Of a stretch of DNA of 64,000 bases, positions 1 to 8,226 are shown piece by piece. The stretch's first letter is position 1, and every line of letters starts with the position of its first letter. The notes under the pieces were generated by a model. It was given only the letters and a program-made list of their open reading frames with translations, ran no database searches and was not told the origin of the DNA. The DNA comes from Malikia granosa (GTDB taxonomy: Bacteria > Pseudomonadota > Gammaproteobacteria > Burkholderiales > Burkholderiaceae_C), in assembly GCF_002980595.1 (NCBI RefSeq), contig NZ_PVLQ01000012.1, forward strand, positions 62,001-126,000. Reading direction: 5' to 3'. A program made the translations under genes and the position numbers.

Positions 1-313
1 CTTCAACCGCTACCTGGCCGATCCGGCCAACCAGCCCAACCCCTGCGTGGCGCCGGTGCAGACCGGTCCGTTCTACGCGGTCAAGGTCATCATGGGCGAC
101 CTCGGGACCTTCGACGGCATCAAGACCAGCGTGGTCGGCGAGGTGCTCAAGCGCGACGGCAGCAAGATCGACGGCCTGTACGCGGTGGGCAACGACCGTG
201 CCAGCATGATGGGCGGCAACTACCCCGGCGCCGGCATCACGCACGGCCCGAACATGACCTTCGGCTTCGTGACGGCGAACCATATCGCCGACCTGGCCGG
301 AGCCCGGGCATGA
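1..313 (+). CDS. KstD-like FAD-dependent dehydrogenase, C-terminal fragment (cut by window edge)
   Basis: Only the last 103 residues are present; the reading frame is already open at base 2 and the N-terminal FAD domain lies outside the window. The fragment contains GPFYAVK, then GDLGTF and GLYAVGND, then NYPGAGITHGPNMTFGF. This is the C-terminal signature of the 3-ketosteroid delta1-dehydrogenase/fumarate-reductase flavoprotein family, in which the Tyr of PFYA is a catalytic residue. It closely resembles the C-termini of the two full-length paralogues at 6469-8208 and 10162-11910. Its stop overlaps the start of the next gene by 4 bp (ATGA), so the two are co-transcribed. Substrate unknown. 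Confidence 0.85.
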   Translation, partial: FNRYLADPANQPNPCVAPVQTGPFYAVKVIMGDLGTFDGIKTSVVGEVLKRDGSKIDGLYAVGNDRASMMGGNYPGAGITHGPNMTFGFVTANHIADLAGARA

Positions 314-678
314 GCGCGCTGACCCCGGCATTGAGCCAGTCGCTCGTCAAGCCGCTGGTCGATCACCGCATCTACACCATCGCGCTGCGCAAGATGCCCG
401 AGTTCCTCGAGGTCTTCAACCGCCTCGCGATGCCGGTGCTGATGCAGACGCTGGGCCATCCGGTCGGCTGCTACACCAGCCTGGTCGGGCCGCAGAACCA
501 GTTCGTCCACCTGTGGGCCTACGACGACCTGGCCGACTACGAGCGCCGCTGCCGCGCGCGCGACACGCACCCGGACTTCCCGGCCTATCTGGCGGCCTCG
601 GGCCACCTGATCACGGCGCAGGAAACTCGCCTGATCAAGGCCTGCGCGATGCCGGGCTGGGTGGTGTCGGGCGGCTGA
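310..678 (+). CDS. NIPSNAP family protein
   Basis: 122 residues. The segment beginning DHRIYTIALRKMPEFLEVF, followed by GCYTSLVGPQNQFVHLWAYDDLADYERR, matches the NIPSNAP fold, a dimeric ferredoxin-like alpha/beta barrel domain. In bacteria these proteins are commonly found in catabolic gene clusters and rarely have a proven reaction. The start codon overlaps the stop of the upstream flavoprotein (ATGA), implying translational coupling and a shared task. A second, two-domain NIPSNAP lies at 5782-6408, also beside a KstD-like flavoprotein, so the pairing occurs twice in this region. No signal peptide is seen, so it is probably cytoplasmic. Confidence 0.8.
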   Translation: MSALTPALSQSLVKPLVDHRIYTIALRKMPEFLEVFNRLAMPVLMQTLGHPVGCYTSLVGPQNQFVHLWAYDDLADYERRCRARDTHPDFPAYLAASGHLITAQETRLIKACAMPGWVVSGG

Positions 679-745
679 GCGGGCGGCGATCGAGCCAGCG
701 CGGCGCCAGCCCGATCGGCGGCGGCCTGTTGCCAGGCCGCCGCTC

Positions 746-1567
746 TCAGGACCGCGCCGGCTTGCCCGGGCGGCCCGGAATCATGGCCAGCATATGGTCG
801 GCTACGCCGCCGTCCACCACCAGGTTCTGCCCCGTGACATAGGCCGCGCTGGCGCTGCTCAGGTAGGCGACCGCAGCGCCCACGTCCTCGGGCCGGCCGA
901 TGCGGCCCAGCGGTACCAGTGCCTCGCGCCGCGCCAGCGTCTCGGCGTCCTGGTAGACGGCCTCGGTCAGCGGCGTGCGCGTCATGCCGGGGCAGACCGT
1001 GTTGACGCGGATGCCGTCGGTCGCCCATTCCTGCGCCAGCTGGCGGCACAGCATGATCAGCGCCGCCTTGGCGGCCGAGTAGGCGCCGTAGCCCGGGTGC
1101 GGATGCAGGCCCGACATCGAGGCGATCGCGGTGATGCTGCCGCGCGTGCGCGCCAATTGCTCACGCGCCGCCTGCGCCAGCAGCCAGGCCGAGCGGGTGT
1201 TGAGGTTGAAGGTCAGGTCCCACTGCGCGAGCGGCAGGTCGGCCAGCTGGCCCGGGCCGGAAGCGCCGGCGTTGCAGACCAGGGCCGTCAGGTCGCCGCC
1301 ATCGGCCTGGGCCCGGGCGACCAGCGCCGCGCATTGCGCCGGATCGGTGATGTCGCCGCCGAGGCCGGTCGCGCTCGCGCCGGCCGCGCGCAGCTCGTCG
1401 AGCAGGCGCTCGAGTCGCTCGCCCGGCTGCGAGCCTGCCGCCGAGACATGGATGGCCTGGCCGTCGCGCCTGGCCTGTTCGACCAGCGCGAAGCAGATGC
1501 CGCGACCGATGCCACCGGTGGCGCCGGTGACCAGCGCGTGGACCCGGGATGGAACGGGAGTTGCCAT
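746..1567 (-). CDS. SDR-family NAD(P)-dependent oxidoreductase
   Basis: 273 residues, a classical short-chain dehydrogenase/reductase. Visible motifs are TGATGGIG (residues 14-21, nucleotide binding), NAG (99-101), catalytic Ser150 and the YSAAK pair Tyr163/Lys167, then PGMTRTP and a C-terminal YVTGQNLVVDGG. Family members oxidise secondary alcohols or reduce ketones, and many act on hydroxyacyl-CoAs. It lies 29 bp downstream of the CoA-transferase on the same strand, so the two probably form an operon and this may be the 3-hydroxyacyl-CoA-type step of the same pathway. The start chosen is the ATG at 1567, which begins just before the first beta strand. Substrate not determinable from sequence. 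Confidence 0.9.
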   Translation of the reverse strand: MATPVPSRVHALVTGATGGIGRGICFALVEQARRDGQAIHVSAAGSQPGERLERLLDELRAAGASATGLGGDITDPAQCAALVARAQADGGDLTALVCNAGASGPGQLADLPLAQWDLTFNLNTRSAWLLAQAAREQLARTRGSITAIASMSGLHPHPGYGAYSAAKAALIMLCRQLAQEWATDGIRVNTVCPGMTRTPLTEAVYQDAETLARREALVPLGRIGRPEDVGAAVAYLSSASAAYVTGQNLVVDGGVADHMLAMIPGRPGKPARS

Positions 1568-1596
1568 GAGATCGGGCTCCTTCTGCCGCGCGTCGA

Positions 1597-3174
1597 TCAG
1601 AGCGCCGCGTTGAAGAACTCGCCCGCCATGACCTGGAGGTCGGCGGCGATGCGCGGCTGGAATTCCATCTGGTCGAGCACGTCGCGCTGCAGGTCGATGC
1701 CGGGGGCAAGCTCGAACAGCTCGACGCCCTCGGGGGTCAGGCGGAAGCTGGCGCGCTCGGTCAGGTACAGCACCTGCTGGCCGCGCACCAGGCCCTGCGG
1801 GCCGCTGAAGGTGATCTGGTCGACCTGCTTGACCAGCTTCCTGACGCCGCCCTGCTGCAGCACGCGCATCTGGCCGTCGCCGGTCGCGAGCTTGACGCCC
1901 TTGGCGGCAAAAGTGCCGCAGAACACCACCTTCTTCGCATTCTGCGCGATGTCGATGAAGCCGCCGGGGCCGACCGTGATGCCGCCCAGGCGCGAGACGT
2001 TGACGCTGCCTTCTTCGTCGAATTCGCCGAAGCCGAGGAAGGCGATGTCGAGTCCGCCGCCGCCGTAGAAGTCGAACTGGGTCGCCGCGTCGAGCATCGC
2101 GGTCGCGTTGCGCGCGTAGCCGAACAGCACGCCGTCCATCAGCGTGCCGCCATAGGTGCCATGCTCGATGGTCTGGTAGATGCGGTGCTGCTCGTTGCGC
2201 GCGGCGATCAGCTTGGCCACTGCGTCGGGCACGCCGACGCCGTAGTTGATGACCGGGCGGGCCTTGCCGGTGTTGAACAGCTCGACCGCCGCGCGGCGCG
2301 CGACGGCCTGGCGCTCGCCGAAGGCCTCGGCGGCGGCGGCGACCTCGGCCGCGTGGTCGGCGACTTCGGCAGCCAGCCGCGCGGCGCCGGTCAGCTCGCC
2401 GCTGAAGGCCGGATCGAAGGGGATGGCGTAGCTGGTCTGCTGCTCGGGATCGACCACGATCGCATCGACCCAGGCGGCCGGAATCCGGACCTCGCGTGCC
2501 TTGAGCGAGCCCTTGGGCAAGCGCTCCTTGACCTGGACGATGACCTTGCCGCCGCTGTTGCGCGCGGCCAGCGCGAGCGACTGGGCGTCGAGGTTGGCGG
2601 CTTCGTGCTCGAAGCTGATGTTGCCTTCCTCGTCGGCGGCGCTGGCGCGCACGATCGCGACCTGGATCGGGAACGGCTTGTAGCGCAGCCACTCGCGGCC
2701 GTCCATGGTGATGACATCGGCCAGGTTTTCCTGCGCCGCGTCGTTCATCTTGCCGCCGCCATGGCGCGGGTCGCAGACGGTGCCCAGGCCGACATGGGTG
2801 ATCAGGCCGGGGCGGCCGGCGCCGATCTCGCGCATCAGCTGGCTGCTGACGCCACCGGGCAGGATATAGGCCTCGATCTTGTTGTCGAGCGCGAGCTGCT
2901 GCATCGCGGGCGACCAGACCCAGTGGCCGCCGATGACGCGCTTGACCAGACCTTCGTGCGCGAAGCAGTTCATGCCCTTGGTCTTCTTGTCGCCGATGCC
3001 CAGCGCGTGCATCACGGTCAGGTTGCGCGGGGATTGCGTCGCGAGGAAGCGCGCCTGCACCGCCTCGAACATGTGGGTGGCTTCCATCAGGCCGCCACCG
3101 CCGCCCATCAGGCCCACGGTGTCGCCGTCACGGATCAGCTCGGCCGCCTGGGCCGCTGTCATGAATTTGTCCAT
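1597..3174 (-). CDS. Acetate/propionate-type CoA-transferase (family I, fused alpha-beta)
   Basis: 525 residues, the usual length of fused family I CoA-transferases such as propionate CoA-transferase. These move CoA from a donor such as acetyl- or succinyl-CoA to a carboxylic acid. Residues 20-30 hold the Gly-rich loop GLMGGGGGLM. The segment TIEHGTYGG (335-343) contains Glu337, the expected thioester-forming glutamate in an E-x-G context. The frame stays open 63 codons upstream, but those codons run through the palindromic repeats and do not resemble the family. The start at 3174 is preceded by a weak AGAG. It is upstream of the SDR gene in the same direction and probably activates the acid substrate of the cluster. 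Confidence 0.9.
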   Translation of the reverse strand: MDKFMTAAQAAELIRDGDTVGLMGGGGGLMEATHMFEAVQARFLATQSPRNLTVMHALGIGDKKTKGMNCFAHEGLVKRVIGGHWVWSPAMQQLALDNKIEAYILPGGVSSQLMREIGAGRPGLITHVGLGTVCDPRHGGGKMNDAAQENLADVITMDGREWLRYKPFPIQVAIVRASAADEEGNISFEHEAANLDAQSLALAARNSGGKVIVQVKERLPKGSLKAREVRIPAAWVDAIVVDPEQQTSYAIPFDPAFSGELTGAARLAAEVADHAAEVAAAAEAFGERQAVARRAAVELFNTGKARPVINYGVGVPDAVAKLIAARNEQHRIYQTIEHGTYGGTLMDGVLFGYARNATAMLDAATQFDFYGGGGLDIAFLGFGEFDEEGSVNVSRLGGITVGPGGFIDIAQNAKKVVFCGTFAAKGVKLATGDGQMRVLQQGGVRKLVKQVDQITFSGPQGLVRGQQVLYLTERASFRLTPEGVELFELAPGIDLQRDVLDQMEFQPRIAADLQVMAGEFFNAAL

Positions 3175-3555
3175 TGTTGTCTCTTGTTTGTATTTGGTGT
3201 GCCGTAGCGGTTCTGGCGGGTGGAGGGGAGGCTTCCTCATGGCGGGGTACCGCAAATCGTCAGCCTCCCCTCCGCCCGCCAGAACCTCGTGCTGGCGCAG
3301 CGTTGCGATCAATGCGCTCGCTGCAAGGCAGAGGCAGGGGGCACATGATGGATGTGTCTTCATTCAGACGCATCAGCCGGCTCACGCCGCAAGCCAGGGG
3401 TAGGGCGGCCGACGATTTGTGGTACTCCACCATGAGGAGGCTGCGCTACCCCTGGCTTGCGGCTAACCATTTCTGCTGCCTTGGCATGAGGAGGCCGCCT
3501 TGTCCCCGGCTCCCGGCCCCCCGCTACCTGCCAACGCAGCAGCAGGCCTAAGAAA
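3175..3555. repeat. Non-coding gap with a cluster of palindromic elements
   Basis: This 381-bp gap separates the CoA-transferase from the acyl-CoA dehydrogenase. It holds three copies of a 28-nt core, TCCTCATG-N12-AAATsGTy. Copy 1 is at 3234-3261 on the plus strand; copies 2 (3411-3438) and 3 (3465-3492) are on the minus strand. Copy 1 is flanked by 25-nt arms (3209-3233 / 3262-3286, one mismatch). Copy 2 is flanked by 24-nt arms (3387-3410 / 3439-3462, outer 17 bp perfect). The two stem sequences are unrelated although the cores are nearly identical. Copy 3 has a short stem of about 6 bp that shares bases with the outer arm of copy 2. A smaller hairpin, CACAT-GATGG-ATGTG, lies between copies 1 and 2. 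No protein-like frame was found. Confidence 0.75.
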
Positions 3556-4719
3556 TCAGCGGTTGACGTCGAACAGCATCGCGCCCTTCTTGAGCGCGCT
3601 CTTGGCGATCACGCCGCGGTGAATCTCGCTGGTGCCGTCGAAGATGCGGTAGATGCGCGCGTCGCGGTAGTAGCGCTCGATCGACAGCTCCTTGCAGAAG
3701 CCCATGCCGCCGAACACCTGCACCGCGCGGTCGACCACCCGGCCCAGGGTCTCGGCCGCGTGCACCTTGACCATTGCGATCTGCTCGCGCGCATCCAGGC
3801 CCTGGTCCAGCATCCAGGCGGCGTGATAGACCATCCAGCGCGCGGCGTTGATCTCGATCACGCTGTCGGCCAGCATCTGCTGCACCATCTGGAAGTCGCC
3901 GATGCGGGTGTTGAACTGCTTGCGGTCGTTCGCGTACTCGACCATCATCTCGCAGACATGGGTCGCCTTGCCGACCGCGCGCGCGCCGACCTGGGCCAGG
4001 CGCACCACGTTGAGCGCGCCCATCGCGAGCTTGAAGCCCTGGCCCTGCTCGCCCAGCAGCGCGGCGTCTTCCAGCACCACGTTGTCGAAGAACAGTTCCA
4101 GGTGCGGCGTGCCGCGCAGGCCCATCATCTTCTGGTCCTTGCCGACGGTGAAGCCCGGCAGGCCCTTGTCGACCATGAACATCGAGATTTCCTTCTCGCC
4201 GGTCCGGGCCGAGACCAGGAAGAAGTCGCTCCACTCGCCGTCGCTGATGAAATGCTTGGCGCCGTTGAGCACCCACTGGCCCTGCTCGTTGCGCTTGGCA
4301 TGGGTCTTGATGCCGGCGGCATCCGAGCCGGCGCCGGATTCGGTGATGGTGATCGCGCAGGTGCGCTTGCCCTCGACCGCGGGCTTGAGCCAGCGCTCGA
4401 CCTGCTCGCCCTTGCAGTGCAGCAGCGGCTCGTAGACGTTGCCGAAGGCGCGGCGGATCAGCATGTCGCTGGTGTGGCCGAACTGCTCCTCGCACATGAT
4501 GCGGTCGAGGTTGGACAGGCCGCCGCCGCCGAGCTCGGCCGGCATGTTGAGGGCGTACAGGCCGAGCTCCTTGCCCTTGGCGTGGATGGCGGCTGCCTTT
4601 TCAGGCTCGAGGTAGCCTTTCTCCTCCAGCTCGTCTTCCAGCGGCTTGAGTTCCTCGGCGATGAAGCGACGGATGGTATCGATCATCATTTTCTGTTCGT
4701 CGTTCAGGGAAAAGTCCAT
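3556..4719 (-). CDS. Acyl-CoA dehydrogenase family protein (catalytic Glu replaced by Asp)
   Basis: 387 residues, full length for the family, which oxidises acyl-CoA to 2-enoyl-CoA with FAD and passes electrons to ETF. Visible signatures are the FAD/substrate loop AITITESGAGSDAAG (122-136), the Arg-containing DRKQFNTRIGDFQ helix (265-277) and VFGGMGFCKE (335-344). The C-terminal motif usually written YEGT reads RIFDGTSEIHR, so the usual catalytic Glu is Asp361. The alternative base position used by isovaleryl-CoA-type enzymes is also not Glu (NVVR at 237-240). The start at 4719 has AGGAG about 9 nt upstream; longer in-frame starts lack a ribosome site. It probably works with the CoA-transferase and SDR downstream. 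Confidence 0.9.
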   Translation of the reverse strand: MDFSLNDEQKMMIDTIRRFIAEELKPLEDELEEKGYLEPEKAAAIHAKGKELGLYALNMPAELGGGGLSNLDRIMCEEQFGHTSDMLIRRAFGNVYEPLLHCKGEQVERWLKPAVEGKRTCAITITESGAGSDAAGIKTHAKRNEQGQWVLNGAKHFISDGEWSDFFLVSARTGEKEISMFMVDKGLPGFTVGKDQKMMGLRGTPHLELFFDNVVLEDAALLGEQGQGFKLAMGALNVVRLAQVGARAVGKATHVCEMMVEYANDRKQFNTRIGDFQMVQQMLADSVIEINAARWMVYHAAWMLDQGLDAREQIAMVKVHAAETLGRVVDRAVQVFGGMGFCKELSIERYYRDARIYRIFDGTSEIHRGVIAKSALKKGAMLFDVNR

Positions 4720-4883
4720 CTTGTGCTCCTCTATCGATGCAAAGTCTTGGGCTGGCCAGGCCAGCCCCGGGTTCAGTAAAGCGCTGGGGAAAGGGCAGGG
4801 GCCCGCCTCAGGCGCTGCTGAACCAGCGCGCACCGAAGAAGAAGGGCAGGCGCGAGAGGATTTCCGAACGGATCAGCATGGCT

Positions 4884-5765
4884 TCAGCGCTCGACGAAGG
4901 GACGGCTGGCCGCCAGGCAGGTCGCGGCCCATTCGGCCGGGCTGGCGCTCTTTTCGCGCTCGAAGTTGACGACTTCGACGCTGATCGGCAGGTCGGCCGG
5001 CAGGGCGTCGAACAGGCCCTGGAGGTCGATGTTGCCGTCTCCGGGCAGCAGGCGCTCGCAGCGCGCGGTGTGGATCATCTGCTCGGTCGTGAAGCCGGTG
5101 CCGGCTTGCGCGTCGCAGATCTGCGCGTAGTGCAATAAAGAGCGCGGGATGGCGCGGATGTCGTCCAGCGTCGTGCTTGAGCGGCCGAAATGCAGCGCGT
5201 CGACCAGGATGCCGGCATTGGCCGGTTGGCCCGCGTTCTGCACGATGCGCAGCGCCGCTTTTGCGTCGGGTACCGCGGTCCAGGGCATGAACTCGAGGTC
5301 GGCCGTCATGCCATAGGGTTTCATGACCTCGCACAGGCGGGCGTAGTTGGCGGTCAGGCGGGCCTCGTCGGCATCGTCGCCGGCGACCAGGATCGCCTTG
5401 GCCTGCAGCGCCGCGCCGGCCTCGTAGAGTGCCTGCCAGCGCTGCGGGTCGAAGTCGGCATCGAGGCGGATGATCTCGAGGTCGAACACGCCGACCCCGG
5501 TATCGCGCTGGGCGGCCAGCGTCTCGCGCAGCACCTCGGGCCGGCCGAGCAGGAACTGCTGCGGCGCGCCAGCCGCGTTGGGCCACAGGCGCAGCCCGAC
5601 ATGGGCGTAGCCGGCCTGGGCAGCGACCCGGATGGCTTCGGGCGGGCTGCAGCGGTGCGAGCTCAGGTAGGCCAGCGAATAGATGCGTGCCCTCGCGCTG
5701 GCGCTGCCCCCCGAGGGGACGTTTGCGCCTTGAGGCGGCTCGGCGGTGCTCAGATGCTGCGACAT
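4884..5765 (-). CDS. Sugar phosphate isomerase/epimerase-like TIM-barrel protein (AP-endonuclease 2 / xylose isomerase-like family)
   Basis: 293 residues. After a low-complexity N-terminus of about 25 residues the protein follows the xylose-isomerase-like TIM-barrel pattern. Candidate metal ligands are Glu158 (LEFMPW), Asp189 and His192 (VDALH) and Glu264 (VEVVN), plus a PGDG-ID loop at 241-247. The family includes isomerases, epimerases and the bacterial 3-dehydroshikimate dehydratases. Given a shikimate-dehydrogenase-like gene nearby, a dehydratase or isomerase on a hydroaromatic intermediate is possible but unproven. It is transcribed with the NIPSNAP and KstD-like genes upstream (17 bp from the NIPSNAP gene) as part of the IclR operon. 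Confidence 0.8.
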   Translation of the reverse strand: MSQHLSTAEPPQGANVPSGGSASARARIYSLAYLSSHRCSPPEAIRVAAQAGYAHVGLRLWPNAAGAPQQFLLGRPEVLRETLAAQRDTGVGVFDLEIIRLDADFDPQRWQALYEAGAALQAKAILVAGDDADEARLTANYARLCEVMKPYGMTADLEFMPWTAVPDAKAALRIVQNAGQPANAGILVDALHFGRSSTTLDDIRAIPRSLLHYAQICDAQAGTGFTTEQMIHTARCERLLPGDGNIDLQGLFDALPADLPISVEVVNFEREKSASPAEWAATCLAASRPFVER

Positions 5766-5781
5766 GTCCGGCTCCGGTGGC

Positions 5782-6408
5782 TTACTTCAGCGGCGAGACG
5801 GCCGTGGGCAGGGCGATGGTCGAGACCATCGCCGTGGTCAGGTGGGCCGGACCGCCCTTGGGCGGCCAGATGCCCTGCGCCACCGCGTCGGCGCGTGCCT
5901 TGCTGCGCGCGTCCAGGCTGGGGTAGGCCCAGATGTTGGTGAAGCGCAGCGGGCCGTCGAGCGCGACCATCGCGACCACGCAGGGCGACAGCACCTCGCG
6001 CGGCGGCACGTACTGCTGCCACAGGTCGATGGTGGGCTGGACGCCGCCCGGCTTGATGCCGTAGGTGCGGATCTCGTAGACCGGGCCGCTGATGCCGCTC
6101 TCGGCGCTCGGGCGCACCGGCTTCATCCACGGGAAGCCCTGGTAGCTGTGCTGCTCCAGGCTCTGGAAGATCTCGCCGCAGCCGAACGGGCTGGCGCTGT
6201 GCTGGGTGCGCGCGCGCTCGGCCAGCAGGTCCTGCTCGTCGGCGAAGCCGCGCAGCACGATCATCTGGTTCAGCACGCCGATGTCGGTGAACCAGCAGGC
6301 CAGCAGCTCGCCCCTGGCTTCGGGGGCGGTGGCGAAGGCCTGGACATTGGCGGCAGCCGTGCCGGCGCTGCCGAACGGCAGGGTCATGGTCGCGAGTTCG
6401 TAGTACAT
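5782..6408 (-). CDS. NIPSNAP family protein (two domains)
   Basis: 208 residues, roughly two NIPSNAP domains in tandem. The first runs from MYYELATMTLPFGS to FADEQDLLAERA and the second from PVYEIRTYGIKPGGVQ to FTNIWAYPSLDARSKARADA. No catalytic residues can be assigned. It sits between the KstD-like flavoprotein gene (60 bp upstream) and the TIM-barrel gene (17 bp downstream), all on the minus strand and probably one transcript starting at the IclR gene. Repeated linkage of NIPSNAP and KstD-like genes here suggests it handles the product or substrate of the flavoprotein; this is inference. Confidence 0.8.
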   Translation of the reverse strand: MYYELATMTLPFGSAGTAAANVQAFATAPEARGELLACWFTDIGVLNQMIVLRGFADEQDLLAERARTQHSASPFGCGEIFQSLEQHSYQGFPWMKPVRPSAESGISGPVYEIRTYGIKPGGVQPTIDLWQQYVPPREVLSPCVVAMVALDGPLRFTNIWAYPSLDARSKARADAVAQGIWPPKGGPAHLTTAMVSTIALPTAVSPLK

Positions 6409-6468
6409 GGGATTCCTGTTGCGAAAGGGAAGAAGGGGGTCGGGCGTCCTGGCTGCCAGGGCAGCGGC

Positions 6469-8208
6469 TCAGCGGGCGCTGCTGGCCGGATCGATGCCGG
6501 CCGCATGGTGGGCGGCGATGAAGCCGAAGGTCATGGCCGGACCGAGCGTGATGCCACCGCTCGGGTAATGGCCGCCCATCAGGCTGCTGAGGTCGTTGCC
6601 GCCGGCATAGAGGCCGGCAATCGGCTCGCCCTGAGCGTCGAGCACCTGGGCCTGCTGGTTGACCTTGAGTCCGGCGAAGGTGCCCAGGCTGCCCATGACG
6701 ACCTTGACGGCGTAGAACGGACCCTGTGCCAGCGGCCCCATGCAGGGGTTCGCGAGGCCGGCGGCCTGGGCCCGGATCGCGTCGCCCTGGATGCGGTTGT
6801 ACGGCGTCTCGCCCTTGGCGAAGTCCTGGTCCCGGCCCTGCAAGGCCATGGCGTTGTAGCGCTCGACCGTGGCCTGCAGCGCGGCGGCCTGGATGCCGCA
6901 GGCCTGGGCCAGTTCGGCCAGGGTGCGGCCGCGCTTGAGGTAGCCGTTCCTGAGCCAGGGGCCCAGCGGCAGCGGAAACGGCTTGACCGCGCCCAGGCCG
7001 TAGTAGCGGATGAAGGCATGGTCCACCACCAGCCAGGCCTCGGGTTTTTCGCCCGCAGGGGTGGCGGCCAGCAGGCCTTGCATGAAGTCGTGGTAGCTGT
7101 CGGCTTCGTTGGTGAAGCGCTGGCCGCGCGCGTTGACCGCGATCAGCCCGGGCTTGGCGCGCTCGATCAGGTGCGGAAAATGCGCGAACGTGCCGTCGGC
7201 GCGCGGCACCAGCGACACTGGCGCCAGCGCGGCGGCCTGCACCAGGTCGTCGGCCACCTGGCCGCCCGCGGCTTCGCCCAGGCGCAGGCCGTCGCCGCTA
7301 TTGCCGCGGCTGGCGGCCGACCAGTGCTCCTGCCCGGTCGGGGCATGGGGCAGCAGCTGTGCCTTGCGCACCGGATCATGCGGGAAGCCGCCGGTGGCCA
7401 GCAGCACGCCGCGCCGGGCATGGATCGCCAGCTCGCCGGCCGGGGTCTGCACCAGGGCGCCGGTCACGCGACCGCCGGCGCGCAGCAGCTGCCTGGCCGG
7501 GCTGTTGACGCGGATCTCGACCCCGCGGTCCAGCGCCGACTTGGCCAGCGCCGCGACCAGCGCGTTGCCGTTGACCGAGCGGGTGCCGCGCCGCTTGAGC
7601 AGCAGGTCCTTGCAGTGGCGCAGCAGCAGCTTGGTCACGTACCGGAACGAGGCCGGCTGCGAGCTGGCATTGAGGAAATGGCGCAGCTCGGCGCCCGAGG
7701 CGATGCCCATGCCCCAGAGCGTGGTCTCTGGCAGCGGCGGCTTGAGGTCGTGCAGGCGCGCGCCGAGCTGGGACGCATCGAAGGGCGCGGCGCAGATCGA
7801 GCGGCCGCCGGTCGCGGCATCGGGGCTGCGGCCATGGAAGTCCGGGATCGCATTGCCGTCGATGAACTGCAGCGCGGTCCTGCGCTGGAAGAACTCGACC
7901 ATACGCGGGCCGTGTTCCAGGAAAGCCAGCGCGCGTGGCAGGTCGAAGCGGTCGCCGAGCTCATGGCGCAGGTAGGACAGCGGGCGCTCGACGTCCTCGA
8001 CGATGCCGGCCTGCCGCGCCAGCGGGTTGCGCGGAATCCACATCCAGCCGCCCGACCAGGCGCTGGTGCCGCCGAACTGCGGCTCCTTCTCGACCACGAT
8101 CACCCGCAGACCCAGCTCGGCCGCCGTGACGGCCGCCGACAGCGCGCCGGCGCCCGAGCCCACGACCAGCAGGTCGCATGTGGTGGGGGGGGAGGCAGGA
8201 TAGGACAT
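6469..8208 (-). CDS. KstD-like FAD-dependent dehydrogenase
   Basis: 579 residues, full length for 3-oxosteroid 1-dehydrogenase/fumarate-reductase-type flavoproteins. The N-terminal dinucleotide fold has GSGAGA (17-22) and an acidic strand end at Glu40, followed by GGTSAWSGGWMWIP (46-59). Near the C-terminus GPFYAVK carries Tyr499, matching the catalytic Tyr of KstD enzymes, followed by the GGNDLSSLMGG and SGGITLGP FAD-contacting segments. Family members desaturate a ring carbon-carbon bond next to a ketone. Other cluster genes do not look like steroid catabolism, so the substrate is more likely a smaller cyclic ketone (inference). It lies 18 bp downstream of the IclR gene in the same direction. 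Confidence 0.88.
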   Translation of the reverse strand: MSYPASPPTTCDLLVVGSGAGALSAAVTAAELGLRVIVVEKEPQFGGTSAWSGGWMWIPRNPLARQAGIVEDVERPLSYLRHELGDRFDLPRALAFLEHGPRMVEFFQRRTALQFIDGNAIPDFHGRSPDAATGGRSICAAPFDASQLGARLHDLKPPLPETTLWGMGIASGAELRHFLNASSQPASFRYVTKLLLRHCKDLLLKRRGTRSVNGNALVAALAKSALDRGVEIRVNSPARQLLRAGGRVTGALVQTPAGELAIHARRGVLLATGGFPHDPVRKAQLLPHAPTGQEHWSAASRGNSGDGLRLGEAAGGQVADDLVQAAALAPVSLVPRADGTFAHFPHLIERAKPGLIAVNARGQRFTNEADSYHDFMQGLLAATPAGEKPEAWLVVDHAFIRYYGLGAVKPFPLPLGPWLRNGYLKRGRTLAELAQACGIQAAALQATVERYNAMALQGRDQDFAKGETPYNRIQGDAIRAQAAGLANPCMGPLAQGPFYAVKVVMGSLGTFAGLKVNQQAQVLDAQGEPIAGLYAGGNDLSSLMGGHYPSGGITLGPAMTFGFIAAHHAAGIDPASSAR

Positions 8209-8226
8209 GCGGCTGGGGAAGGGGGG

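Noticed and set aside
3174-3551. Open frames across the palindromic gap, including a 63-codon extension of the CoA-transferase
   Set aside because: Translations follow the repeats and have no family resemblance; the ATG at 3174 gives the normal N-terminus.
6469-8208. Steroid degradation assignment for the KstD-like genes
   Set aside because: No other steroid-catabolism genes are present; the family is broad and the neighbours fit a small cyclic acid better.
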